DNA from: Acidimicrobiales bacterium
GTDB taxonomy: Bacteria; Actinomycetota; Acidimicrobiia; Acidimicrobiales; MedAcidi-G1
Direction: 5' to 3'
NCBI GenBank assembly: GCA_029577135.1
Contig: JARQPW010000005.1
Location: forward strand, 28,388-92,387
Length of the DNA stretch: 64,000 nt
Of the stretch, positions 16,905 through 24,337 are shown one piece after another (position 1 is the first letter of the stretch; every line of letters begins with the position of its first letter). Made by a program: the position numbers and the translations under genes. The notes under the pieces are model-generated. The model made no database searches and was not told the origin of the DNA. It saw only the letters and a list, made by a program, of their open reading frames with translations.

Positions 16905-18067
16905 GCGATCGCCCCCGCGGCCCGCCATGCCTCGAGCGTGTCGGCATCGATCCCGATCGAGGCGAGGACCTCGTCGGTGTCGGGCTCGGCGAAGTCGGGG
17001 ATGGCGAGCGTGGTGGCGTCGACCTGTCCGGCCAACGGAGCGGCCACCTGTCGCAGGGGGCCCGCCGTCGGGTGCTCGGCATCGACGAACGAACCGCGTG
17101 CTCCGAACTGCTCGTCGGCCACGACCTCGGGGATGTCGAGCACCGCCGACACGCAGGTGTCGGCCGGTCCCAGGTCGGCGGCCCACTCGTCGCGGGTGCG
17201 GGTGGCGAAGGCAGTGGCGAAGTCGCCGCGCATGGCGTCGACGGCGTCGTCGTCGTACTGGTGGTCGACCCACTGCTCGCAGCCGAGTGCCCGGCAGAGG
17301 TTGGCGAAGAAGCGCGGTTCGATGGCGCCCACGGCCAGCCAGCCGCCGTCGGATGCCTCGTAGAGGTCGTACCAGGCGTAACGGCCGGTGAGGAGGCCGT
17401 GGCGGGGGCCGGGTTCGACGCCTTCGGCGAGGTACTCGTCGACTGCCAGGGACATGAGTGACAGCACGCCGTCGGCGATCGAGACGTCGAGGTGGGCGCC
17501 TTCTCCGGTGGTGGCCCGTGCGGTGAGCGCAGCGCAGATGGCGGCCACGGCCTGGAGCCCGCCGCCGGCCGAGTCGGCGATCGTGGCACCGGCCAACACC
17601 GGTGCGCCCCGTCCGTCGCGGCCCGAGCAGTGCAGATAACCGCTGACGGCCAGGTAGTTGATGTCATGTCCGGCCCATGCAGACCTGGGGCCGGTCTGGC
17701 CGAATCCGGTCGTCGAGCACAGCACGATGCCGGGGTTGGCGGCCCGCAGTGCGTCGTAGCCGATGCCCAGACGGTCCATCACGCCGGGACGAAAGCTCTC
17801 GATGACGACGTCGGCGCTGGCGGCGAGCCGCAGGAAGGCGTCGCGGCCGGCATCCGACTTGAGGTCCAGCATCACCCGGCGCATGCCGCGGTGGGCGCCG
17901 TAGGCGTAGGCGGGTGGTGTGACCTGGAGGTTGCCGTCGGCCGGCACCGGCCCGACCTTGACCACGGTTGCACCCCAGTCGGCCAACCAGCGTGTTGCCC
18001 GCACGGCCGGGCCCACGGAGGCCAGGTCCAGCACCGTGATTCCCTCGAGCAGCGGTCGGTCGGCCAC
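16901..18067 (-). CDS. CaiB/BaiF family protein, alpha-methylacyl-CoA racemase-like
   Basis: A 388-residue family III CoA-transferase-fold protein. The motif AGHDINYLAVSG near residue 150 closely matches the racemase subgroup, where its histidine is one catalytic base. The second acid is present in TIADSAGGG about 30 residues later. These two residues argue for alpha-methylacyl-CoA racemase rather than a plain CoA transferase. The start is GTG 18067, 8 nt after the acyl-CoA dehydrogenase stop. A racemase would fit epimerisation of a 2-methyl-branched side chain ahead of beta-oxidation. Confidence 0.82.
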   Translation of the reverse strand: MADRPLLEGITVLDLASVGPAVRATRWLADWGATVVKVGPVPADGNLQVTPPAYAYGAHRGMRRVMLDLKSDAGRDAFLRLAASADVVIESFRPGVMDRLGIGYDALRAANPGIVLCSTTGFGQTGPRSAWAGHDINYLAVSGYLHCSGRDGRGAPVLAGATIADSAGGGLQAVAAICAALTARATTGEGAHLDVSIADGVLSLMSLAVDEYLAEGVEPGPRHGLLTGRYAWYDLYEASDGGWLAVGAIEPRFFANLCRALGCEQWVDHQYDDDAVDAMRGDFATAFATRTRDEWAADLGPADTCVSAVLDIPEVVADEQFGARGSFVDAEHPTAGPLRQVAAPLAGQVDATTLAIPDFAEPDTDEVLASIGIDADTLEAWRAAGAIA

Positions 18068-18075
18068 GGTCGTGC

Positions 18076-19269
18076 CTAGAAGTTCTTCGGGAGGCCGAGG
18101 CCCCGACGGGTGATGATGTTCTTCTGCACCTCGGAGGTGCCGCCCCCGATGGTGTCGAGCACCGTGTAGCGGTAGGTCGACTCGGCCCGGCCATCCATGG
18201 GGGCCTCCTCGGTGCCGACCCGTAGTTGAGTGCCGGGTCCGCCGAGGTCCATCGAGGCATCGGCGAGGACCTTGGAGAACTCGGTCGTGAAGAGCTTGTA
18301 CTCCGACGACTCGACGGTGGGTGGGGGGCCGCCGCCGTGTTCGGCCTTCATCGTGGCGTCGACCACCCGCAGGCCCAGGCCCCGTGCCACTTCGGCGGTG
18401 GTGGCCAGGCGGGCGATGCGCGAACGCACCCGGGGGTCCTCCTTCAGGGGCTGTCCGTCGCGGGTGGCGGTGCGGACATGGTCGAACAACAGGTCGAGGC
18501 GCTGTCCGATCGGCGAGAACGTGAACATCGTGAAGCGCTCGAGGTCGAGGGCCTGGGAGATGTACTGGAAGCCGTGGTTCAACTCTCCGACCACGTACTC
18601 GTCGGGCACGAACACGTCGTCGAAGAACACGTCGTTGGTGATCTCGTCGCCCATCGTCATGATCCCCTGGACCGTGATGCCCGGGTGGTGGAACGGTACG
18701 AGGAACAGCGTGATGCCGAAGTGCTTGGCGGCGTCGGGGTCGGTGCGGGCGCCGACCCAGTACCACTCGGCGAAGTGGGCCGAGGTGGTCCAGGTCTTCT
18801 GGCCGTTGAGGATCCAGCCGCCGTCGGTTTCGACGGCCTTGAGATTCATGGCGGCGGCGTCGGAGCCGGCCTCCGGCTCGCTGTAGCCGATGGCGAACTC
18901 GACCTCGTTGGAGAGGATCTTGGGGAGGAACTCCTCCTTGAGGATCTCGGAGCCGTGGGCGATGAGGGTCTTGCCGATGATGCCGACGCCCTTGCCGATC
19001 TGGGGCCCGCCGCGGGCGGCCAGTGCCTCGTTGAGCAGGTACTCGTAGACGCCCTCGCCCTCCTGGCCGCCGTATTCCTTCGGCCAGGTGATGCCGAGCC
19101 AGCCCTGTTCGCCGATCTTCTTCATGAGGGCCCGGCGCTTGGGCGTGTCGACGATCTGGGCCATGTTCTCCCGGGTGGGGTCGAACACCTCGGGGTCGTC
19201 GTTGGCGTCGAGGAAGGCCTCGACCTCGGCGAGGAAGGCCTGCTGCTCGGGGGAGAAGTCGAAGTCCAT
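18076..19269 (-). CDS. Acyl-CoA dehydrogenase (larger subunit type)
   Basis: A 397-residue acyl-CoA dehydrogenase. It shows FDFSPEQQAFLAEV at the start, WPKEYGGQEGEGVYEY, the FAD-binding GYSEPEAGSD near residue 125, WILNGQKTWTT, FFDDVFVP, and the C-terminal TIGGGTSEVQKNI. ATG 19269 is the first family-like start; upstream lies a promoter with an operator-like palindrome. First gene of the tight operon continuing through the CaiB protein, both MaoC proteins and the second dehydrogenase. Confidence 0.93.
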   Translation of the reverse strand: MDFDFSPEQQAFLAEVEAFLDANDDPEVFDPTRENMAQIVDTPKRRALMKKIGEQGWLGITWPKEYGGQEGEGVYEYLLNEALAARGGPQIGKGVGIIGKTLIAHGSEILKEEFLPKILSNEVEFAIGYSEPEAGSDAAAMNLKAVETDGGWILNGQKTWTTSAHFAEWYWVGARTDPDAAKHFGITLFLVPFHHPGITVQGIMTMGDEITNDVFFDDVFVPDEYVVGELNHGFQYISQALDLERFTMFTFSPIGQRLDLLFDHVRTATRDGQPLKEDPRVRSRIARLATTAEVARGLGLRVVDATMKAEHGGGPPPTVESSEYKLFTTEFSKVLADASMDLGGPGTQLRVGTEEAPMDGRAESTYRYTVLDTIGGGTSEVQKNIITRRGLGLPKNF

Positions 19270-19294
19270 AGGCTGTTTCGGGTGGTCCAGAGAA

Positions 19295-19311
19295 TCTGAC
19301 GGTGTGTCAGA
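19295..19311. promoter_or_regulatory. Operator-like palindrome upstream of acyl-CoA dehydrogenase operon
   Basis: TCTGAC-GGTGT-GTCAGA, 6-bp perfect arms. It shares GAATCTGACGG and GTCAG with the site at 20651-20665. On the minus strand it lies 5-6 nt downstream of a TAGAGT -10 hexamer, where a bound repressor would block initiation. Confidence 0.65.
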
Positions 19312-19316
19312 AACCA

Positions 19317-19322
19317 ACTCTA
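19317..19322 (-). promoter_or_regulatory. -10 element TAGAGT for the acyl-CoA dehydrogenase operon
   Basis: Minus-strand TAGAGT, about 47 nt upstream of ATG 19269, placed just ahead of the operator-like palindrome at 19295-19311. Confidence 0.45.
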
Positions 19323-19352
19323 GCCCCGGCGACCACCAGGCCACCAATGGGG

Positions 19353-20603
19353 TCAGTCGGAGATGACGCCTTCGGCGCGCAGTCGGGCCAGTTCGTCGCT
19401 GTCGAGGCCCAGTTCGGTGGCGAGGAGTTCGGCGGTGTGCTCGCCCACCCACGGCACCCGGGTCTCGGGGCCCTCGGCCACCCGCGACATCTTGAGTGGG
19501 TTGCCGGGGACGAGGACCGGCGGTTCGACGCCGTCCGTGCGGGGCATGGCGACCACCATGTTGCGGGCGGCCAGGTGCGGGTCGGCCACCACTTCATCGG
19601 AGGTGAGCGACGGCCCGGCCACCAGGTTCTCGGCGGCGAGGGCGGCGGCCACCTCGACCCGGCTGCGCCCGTCGGCCCAGGCCTCGATGGCCGGGAGGAT
19701 CACGTCGGCCAGGTGGAGGCCCCAACCGGTGCGGTCGGCGAAGCGTGGGTCGTCCTTCCACCCGGGGCAGCCGATCAGGTCGGCCAGGCGCTCGAACTGG
19801 TGCTCGCGCACGAACTGGAGCACGACGTAGCCGTCGCTGCAGCGCACCGGGGTGATCACGAACGGGGCCGGAACGGGGTTGCGCGGGATCCCGAGCGACT
19901 GGAAGTTCACGACCAGGTCGGCGAGCGCCACGGTCGTGTCGAACATGGCCAGGTCGATGTACTGGCCCAGGCCCGTGGTCTCGCGGTGGCGGAGTGCAGA
20001 GAGGATGCCGATGGCGGCGAAGAGTCCGGCGGTGATGTCGGCGACAGCGCCCATCGGGTTGACCCTCGGCGGTCCGTCGGCCGGCCGCATGTAGTCGTAG
20101 ATGCCCGACATGGCCTCGACGATCGAGTTGTAGGCGGGCCAGTCCCGGTAGGGAGATTCGCCGGTGTTGCCGAACCCCGAGATCGAGACGACGACGGCTC
20201 CCGGATGGGCGGCGGTGATGTCGTCGTAGCCGAGGCCGAACTTCGCCATCGTCCCCGCCTTGAAGTTGTCGGCCACGACGTCGAAGCGGGGGACAAGGCG
20301 CAGGAAGAGGTCGCGGCCGTCATCGCTGCGCAGGTCGAGCCCCAGGCTGCGCTTGTTGAAGTTGTTGCGCAGGAACGTGGCGCCCACGTCACGGCCCTCT
20401 GGATCGGCCATCGCCGGTGTGGAGCCGCGACCCGACTCGCCGTGCACCGGGTGCTCGATCTTGACCACGTCGGCGCCGAGCCGGGCCAGCAGTTGGGTGG
20501 CGAACGGAAGCGACTGCATCTGCTCGGCGGCGAGGATGCGCACGCCGTCCAACGGCTTGCCGTGGGGGGTGGCGTCGGGGTTCCCGATTTCGCCGAGCTG
20601 CAT
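19353..20603 (-). CDS. CaiB/BaiF family CoA transferase-like protein
   Basis: A 416-residue family III CoA-transferase. The N-terminal half shows GVRILAAEQMQSLPFATQLL and GADVVKIEHP, then NKRSLGLDLRSDDG, SGFGNTGE and HRETTGLGQYIDLAMFD. At the position of the nucleophilic aspartate of formyl-CoA transferase (motif GYDxxxQAMxG) this protein reads AYNSIVEAMSG, an asparagine by eye alignment. ATG 20603 follows a GGAGAG sequence. Its stop is 83 nt ahead of the acyl-CoA dehydrogenase start, so it may be a separate transcription unit. Confidence 0.85.
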   Translation of the reverse strand: MQLGEIGNPDATPHGKPLDGVRILAAEQMQSLPFATQLLARLGADVVKIEHPVHGESGRGSTPAMADPEGRDVGATFLRNNFNKRSLGLDLRSDDGRDLFLRLVPRFDVVADNFKAGTMAKFGLGYDDITAAHPGAVVVSISGFGNTGESPYRDWPAYNSIVEAMSGIYDYMRPADGPPRVNPMGAVADITAGLFAAIGILSALRHRETTGLGQYIDLAMFDTTVALADLVVNFQSLGIPRNPVPAPFVITPVRCSDGYVVLQFVREHQFERLADLIGCPGWKDDPRFADRTGWGLHLADVILPAIEAWADGRSRVEVAAALAAENLVAGPSLTSDEVVADPHLAARNMVVAMPRTDGVEPPVLVPGNPLKMSRVAEGPETRVPWVGEHTAELLATELGLDSDELARLRAEGVISD

Positions 20604-20635
20604 GTGCTCTCCTGTGGTGCCGAGCGTCCGCGGAC

Positions 20636-20645
20636 ACCCTAGGCT
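20636..20645. promoter_or_regulatory. Overlapping divergent -10 elements (TAGGGT leftward, TAGGCT rightward)
   Basis: Minus-strand TAGGGT (20641-20636) faces the CaiB gene and plus-strand TAGGCT (20640-20645) faces the synthase-like gene. The two share bases 20640-20641, so both promoters cannot be used at the same time. The plus-strand start point would fall in the palindrome at 20651-20665. Confidence 0.45.
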
Positions 20646-20650
20646 GGAAT

Positions 20651-20665
20651 CTGACGGACCGTCAG
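20651..20665. promoter_or_regulatory. Perfect palindrome CTGACGG-A-CCGTCAG, probable operator
   Basis: Two 7-bp perfect arms around one base, between divergent CaiB and synthase/thiolase genes. The site sits 5 nt downstream of the plus-strand -10. It matches the site at 19295-19311 over most positions, indicating one common repressor. Confidence 0.7.
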
Positions 20666-20687
20666 GTTCTGGCTTTGAGGACGTGAA

Positions 20688-22091
20688 ATGACCGAAACCA
20701 GGGGGATTCTCGCCTACGGCGCCCACGTGCCGTACTGCCGCCTCGACCGGGCGGCGATCTCGGGCGTCATGGGTTCGGGTGGGGGCCGGGGGTGGCGTGC
20801 CGTCGCCTCGTTCGACCAGGACACCACCACGATGGGCGTCGAGGCCGCCCGTCAGGCGCTCGGCTCGACCGACCTTGTCCCGGAGGCACTCTGGTTCTCG
20901 ACGGTCGCCCCCGCGTATGTCGACAAGACCAACGCCACCACGGTCCATGCGGCGCTGCGACTCGACGCAGCGGTGCCCGCCCTCGACCTCGGTGGCGCCG
21001 TCCGGTCGGCTGTCGGTTCCCTGCGGGCTGCCCTCGTCGGCCCGGGACGCACCCTCGTGGTGGCGTCCGACCTGCGCGTCGGCCTGCCGACCTCCGCCGA
21101 TGAGTCCGCAGGTGGCGATGCCGCAGCCGCCGTCCTCACCGGTTCCGCCACCGACGGTTCCCTCCTCGCCGAATACCTCGGCGGCGCCTCGGCCACCGCC
21201 GAGTTCCTCGACCGCTGGCGCGTCCCCGGCGACGCCACCTCCCGCACCTGGGAGGAGCGCTTCGGAGAGCAGGCATACGGGCCACTCGTCGACCGGGCCT
21301 GGGCCGCCGCCCTCGCCGACACCGGCCTCGACGCCGACGACATCGACACCGCCATCGTCACCGGCCTCCACGGCCGGGCGGTCGAGCGACTCGCTGGCAG
21401 GCTCGGCGTGACCGTCGCCGGCAACCTCGCCGACACGGTCGGCAACAGCGGCGCCGCCCACCCCGCCCTGCTCCTCGCCCACACCCTCGACACCGCCGAG
21501 GCCGGACGGGTGCTCGCCCTCGTCGTGCTCGCCGACGGGGTCGAGGTGCTGTTGTTCCGCACCACCGGCGCCCTCGCCGACGGGCGCCCCTCCCGCAGCG
21601 TCGCCGTCCAGGTCGAGGACCGTGCCGATGTCGCCTACCCGACCTACCTCGCCTGGCGGGGCCTGCTCGAGGTCCAGCCGCCCAACCGCCCGGCCCCCAA
21701 TCGGCCGTCGGCCTCCGCCGCCTTGCGCCGCTCCGACTGGAAGCACGGCTTCGTCGGCTCGAAGGACGCCACCACCGGCATCACGCACCTGCCGCCCTCC
21801 CGGGTAGGCATCGGCGGTGGCGCCGTCGACGACATGGAGCCGGCCCCCATGGCCGACACCGGGGGCACCGTCGTCACGTTCACCGTCGACCGGTTGGCCT
21901 ACTCGCCCAGCCCGCCCATCGTGTTCGCCGTCGTCGACTTCGACGGCGGCGGCCGCATGCCCGTCGAACTCACCGACGTCGACCCGGCCGAGGTGGCCGT
22001 CGGAGGCAGGGTCGCCATGACCTTCCGGCGGCTCCACACCGCCGACGGCATCCACAACTACTTCTGGAAGGCCCGCCCCGTCCGGGGCTGA
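20688..22091 (+). CDS. Degenerate HMG-CoA-synthase-like domain fused to DUF35 OB-fold domain
   Basis: A 467-residue two-domain protein. Residues 1-315 resemble the thiolase-fold archaeal-type HMG-CoA synthase (GILAYGAHVPYCRL, TTTMGVEAARQAL). Where the family has the catalytic cysteine (ACKAGT-like) this one reads DLGGAVRSAVGSL. Residues from about 335 form a DUF35 domain ending HNYFWKARPV; the zinc-ribbon cysteines normally present are absent (GSKDATTG and RVGIGGGAVDD). The only cysteine is in PYCRL. A GAGGA sequence precedes ATG 20688. It is probably an acyl-CoA-binding or scaffolding partner of the thiolase 11 nt downstream. Confidence 0.8.
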   Translation: MTETRGILAYGAHVPYCRLDRAAISGVMGSGGGRGWRAVASFDQDTTTMGVEAARQALGSTDLVPEALWFSTVAPAYVDKTNATTVHAALRLDAAVPALDLGGAVRSAVGSLRAALVGPGRTLVVASDLRVGLPTSADESAGGDAAAAVLTGSATDGSLLAEYLGGASATAEFLDRWRVPGDATSRTWEERFGEQAYGPLVDRAWAAALADTGLDADDIDTAIVTGLHGRAVERLAGRLGVTVAGNLADTVGNSGAAHPALLLAHTLDTAEAGRVLALVVLADGVEVLLFRTTGALADGRPSRSVAVQVEDRADVAYPTYLAWRGLLEVQPPNRPAPNRPSASAALRRSDWKHGFVGSKDATTGITHLPPSRVGIGGGAVDDMEPAPMADTGGTVVTFTVDRLAYSPSPPIVFAVVDFDGGGRMPVELTDVDPAEVAVGGRVAMTFRRLHTADGIHNYFWKARPVRG

Positions 22092-22102
22092 GGAGGCGCA
22101 CG

Positions 22103-23296
22103 ATGGCTTCGCACGGGATCCGGGACCGGGTGGCGATCGTCGGGATGGGCTGCACGCCCTTCCGCGAGCACTGGGACAGGTCGCTCGACGACCTCCTCAT
22201 CGACGCCGCAGGCCTCGCCCTCGACTCGGCGGGCGTCACGAAGGACGACCTCGATGCGTACTGGTTCGGCACCTCCCAGTCGGCCGCCTCCGGCATCGCG
22301 CTGGCCACGCCGCTGCGCCTGTCCGGCAAGCCCGTCACCCGCGTCGAGAACTACTGCGCCACCGGCTCCGAGGCGCTGCGGCAGGCCTGCTACGCGGTGG
22401 CGTCGGGTGCCTACGACTCGGCCATGGCCATCGGCGCCGAGAAGGCCAAGGACGGCGGCTACCAGGGGCTCAACGCCTTCCCGATCCCCACCGACGGCAC
22501 CAACCGGACGCTCACCGCAGCCGCCATGTTCAGCCTCATCATCCCCGCCTACGCCGAGCGCTACGGGGTCGACGAGGACGAGCTGCGCCGGGTCGTCGCA
22601 CGCATCGCCGAGAAGAACCACTTCAACGGCGCCCGCAACCCGCTGGCCCAGTTCCGGCGTGAGACCTCCGCCGACGCCATCTGCGAGATGCCGGCGATCG
22701 CCGGACGCCTCTCGGTGTTCGACTGCGCCGGCGTCGCCGACGGTGCCGCCGCCGCCATCGTGGTGCGGGCCGAGGACGCCCTCCGCTACACCGACACGCC
22801 CCTCTACGTGAAGGCGCTTGCGCTGGTCGCCGGCGACAGCAGCGGCCTCATCGACCCCGACTACGACTTCACGACCCTGCCCGAGTGTGCCGCGGCCGCC
22901 GCCGACGCCTACGCCCAGGCCGGCATCACCGACCCGCGTGCCGAACTGGCCCTGGCCGAAGTGCACGACTGCTTCACGCCCACCGAACTGGTGCTCATGG
23001 AGGACCTCGGCTTCAGCGAGCCCGGCACCGCGTGGCGCGATGTCCTCGACGGCACGTTCGACCTCGACGGGGAACTACCCGTCAACACCGACGGCGGCCT
23101 CAAGAGCTTCGGGCACCCCGTCGGCGCCAGCGGCCTACGGATGCACTACGAAGCCTGGATCCAGCTCCGCGACCGGGCTCCCGAAGAACGGCGAGTGAAT
23201 TTACGTGGCCGCACGAAGGCGTTGATCCACAATCTCGGTGGGTATCCAGGCGAAATGCTCTCTTTTGTCGGCATCGTCGGGACTGGGCTGGACTAG
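22103..23296 (+). CDS. Thiolase/acetyl-CoA acetyltransferase-like (SCP2-thiolase, Ltp2-like)
   Basis: A 397-residue thiolase-fold enzyme. The nucleophilic cysteine sits in NYCATGSEALRQ near residue 86, LAEVHDCFTPTE near residue 292 carries the second active-site cluster, and GGLKSFGHPVGASG near residue 335 is the C-terminal glycine-rich histidine motif. AGGAGG lies 4 nt before ATG 22103. With a DUF35 protein immediately upstream it resembles thiolase/DUF35 pairs of the archaeal HMG-CoA route and Ltp2-type retro-aldolases of steroid side-chain degradation. The last 100 nt have unusual codons, including TTA at 23201. Confidence 0.88.
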   Translation: MASHGIRDRVAIVGMGCTPFREHWDRSLDDLLIDAAGLALDSAGVTKDDLDAYWFGTSQSAASGIALATPLRLSGKPVTRVENYCATGSEALRQACYAVASGAYDSAMAIGAEKAKDGGYQGLNAFPIPTDGTNRTLTAAAMFSLIIPAYAERYGVDEDELRRVVARIAEKNHFNGARNPLAQFRRETSADAICEMPAIAGRLSVFDCAGVADGAAAAIVVRAEDALRYTDTPLYVKALALVAGDSSGLIDPDYDFTTLPECAAAAADAYAQAGITDPRAELALAEVHDCFTPTELVLMEDLGFSEPGTAWRDVLDGTFDLDGELPVNTDGGLKSFGHPVGASGLRMHYEAWIQLRDRAPEERRVNLRGRTKALIHNLGGYPGEMLSFVGIVGTGLD

Positions 23297-23304
23297 CCCA
23301 TTCT

Positions 23305-23584
23305 TGTTTCTGTCCGGGCGACGGCGGCGGCGTCGCAACTCGCTCCGGTCAGACGCTCACGCTCGCTCGCCGTCGACGCTGTTTGAGCGCCGCTGTGTGT
23401 GATGCCAACGTCCCCGCAGAGCGGGAGTCGAGACAACCCCGGAGGGGTGGGATCGAGGGGTTGGGGGGTCGTGGCGCCGGGCTCCCTTGTGCGGGAGGGG
23501 CCGGGACGTCGGGGTGGTTTGCGAACGACGTTGTGCCAGCCGGAGGAGCAGGCTGCCCCGGCGGCCCGGCCCCGGACAGAAACA
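23305..23584. repeat. Non-coding island bounded by 14-bp inverted repeats (MITE-like)
   Basis: The 295-nt gap between the convergent thiolase and maleylpyruvate isomerase genes. TGTTTCTGTCCGGG (23305-23318) and CCCGGACAGAAACA (23571-23584) are perfect inverted copies. The interior is strongly G-rich on the plus strand from 23440 to 23520 and holds two runs that fit the G-quadruplex pattern (23444-23468, 23493-23514) plus small hairpins such as CCCGC-AGA-GCGGG. No credible coding frame and no clear target-site duplication. It may be a miniature mobile element or a large termination structure. Confidence 0.55.
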
Positions 23585-23592
23585 GAGAGCCT

Positions 23593-24321
23593 CTACGGCG
23601 CCACTGAAGACCAGGCGTCGAGCAACTCCTCGTCGCCGAAGCACTCGAGGGTGGCGCGGCCCCTTCCCCAGAGGTAGAGGAGGAGGTCGGAGGCAGATCC
23701 CCGTGCGGCGGCGTCGCCCTTGGCGTGCTCGAACGACACCACCAACTCGCCGTCGACGTTCGCCAGGAGCCACTCGCCCTCGCCGTCAGTGCGGTGCAGG
23801 TGCAGCGAGCCCTCCGGGTACTCGATGGCCCCGCTGCTGCGCAGGCGGGAGCGCAGGCCGACCTCGATCAGTTCGGTGATCCCGTCCGTCGCCAGGTCGG
23901 CGTCGATCGGCTCGCCCGTACCCGCAGCCTCCTGGGCGTCCCAGCGGTGCACCGAGGTCTCATGGGCCATGCGGCGGCACCACCAGCCGGCCCGCTGGTC
24001 GTCGGTCCAGTTCCACGCCGGAGCATCGTGGTCGACGTCACTCAGGAAGGCGACAGCCCGGTCGAGCAGGTCGGACATCGACTCGTCGGGGTCGGGGGAG
24101 GGCCGCTGGGGACCACTCACGTCGCCGGACTCGACCTGGCTGATGGCGAAGTTCCAGACCATTGCCACGTGCTCGGCCAGTCCGGTATTCGTCCACTCGG
24201 GGCACGCCACCACCTGGGCCTCGGGTGCGGCCTCGACAGCGGCGATCAGTGCCCGGCCGTCGGTGCTGAGGTGGGCGAGGTAGGCGTCGTTGGTGAGCTG
24301 ATGGTCCATGGCGTGGATCAT
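23593..24321 (-). CDS. Maleylpyruvate isomerase family mycothiol-dependent protein
   Basis: A 242-residue MDMPI-type protein. The N-terminal domain shows ACPEWTNTGLAEHVAMVWNF (about residues 40-59) and the conserved MAHETSVHRWDAQ near residue 122, supplying metal-binding histidines. The C-terminal SCP2-like domain ends with DLLLYLWGR, typical of the family. Start is ATG 24321 or 24309 (MDHQL); neither has a strong ribosome site. It follows the PAC2 gene by 16 nt. Substrate unknown. Confidence 0.85.
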   Translation of the reverse strand: MIHAMDHQLTNDAYLAHLSTDGRALIAAVEAAPEAQVVACPEWTNTGLAEHVAMVWNFAISQVESGDVSGPQRPSPDPDESMSDLLDRAVAFLSDVDHDAPAWNWTDDQRAGWWCRRMAHETSVHRWDAQEAAGTGEPIDADLATDGITELIEVGLRSRLRSSGAIEYPEGSLHLHRTDGEGEWLLANVDGELVVSFEHAKGDAAARGSASDLLLYLWGRGRATLECFGDEELLDAWSSVAP

Positions 24322-24337
24322 GGCCGCCCCGTCGGCG

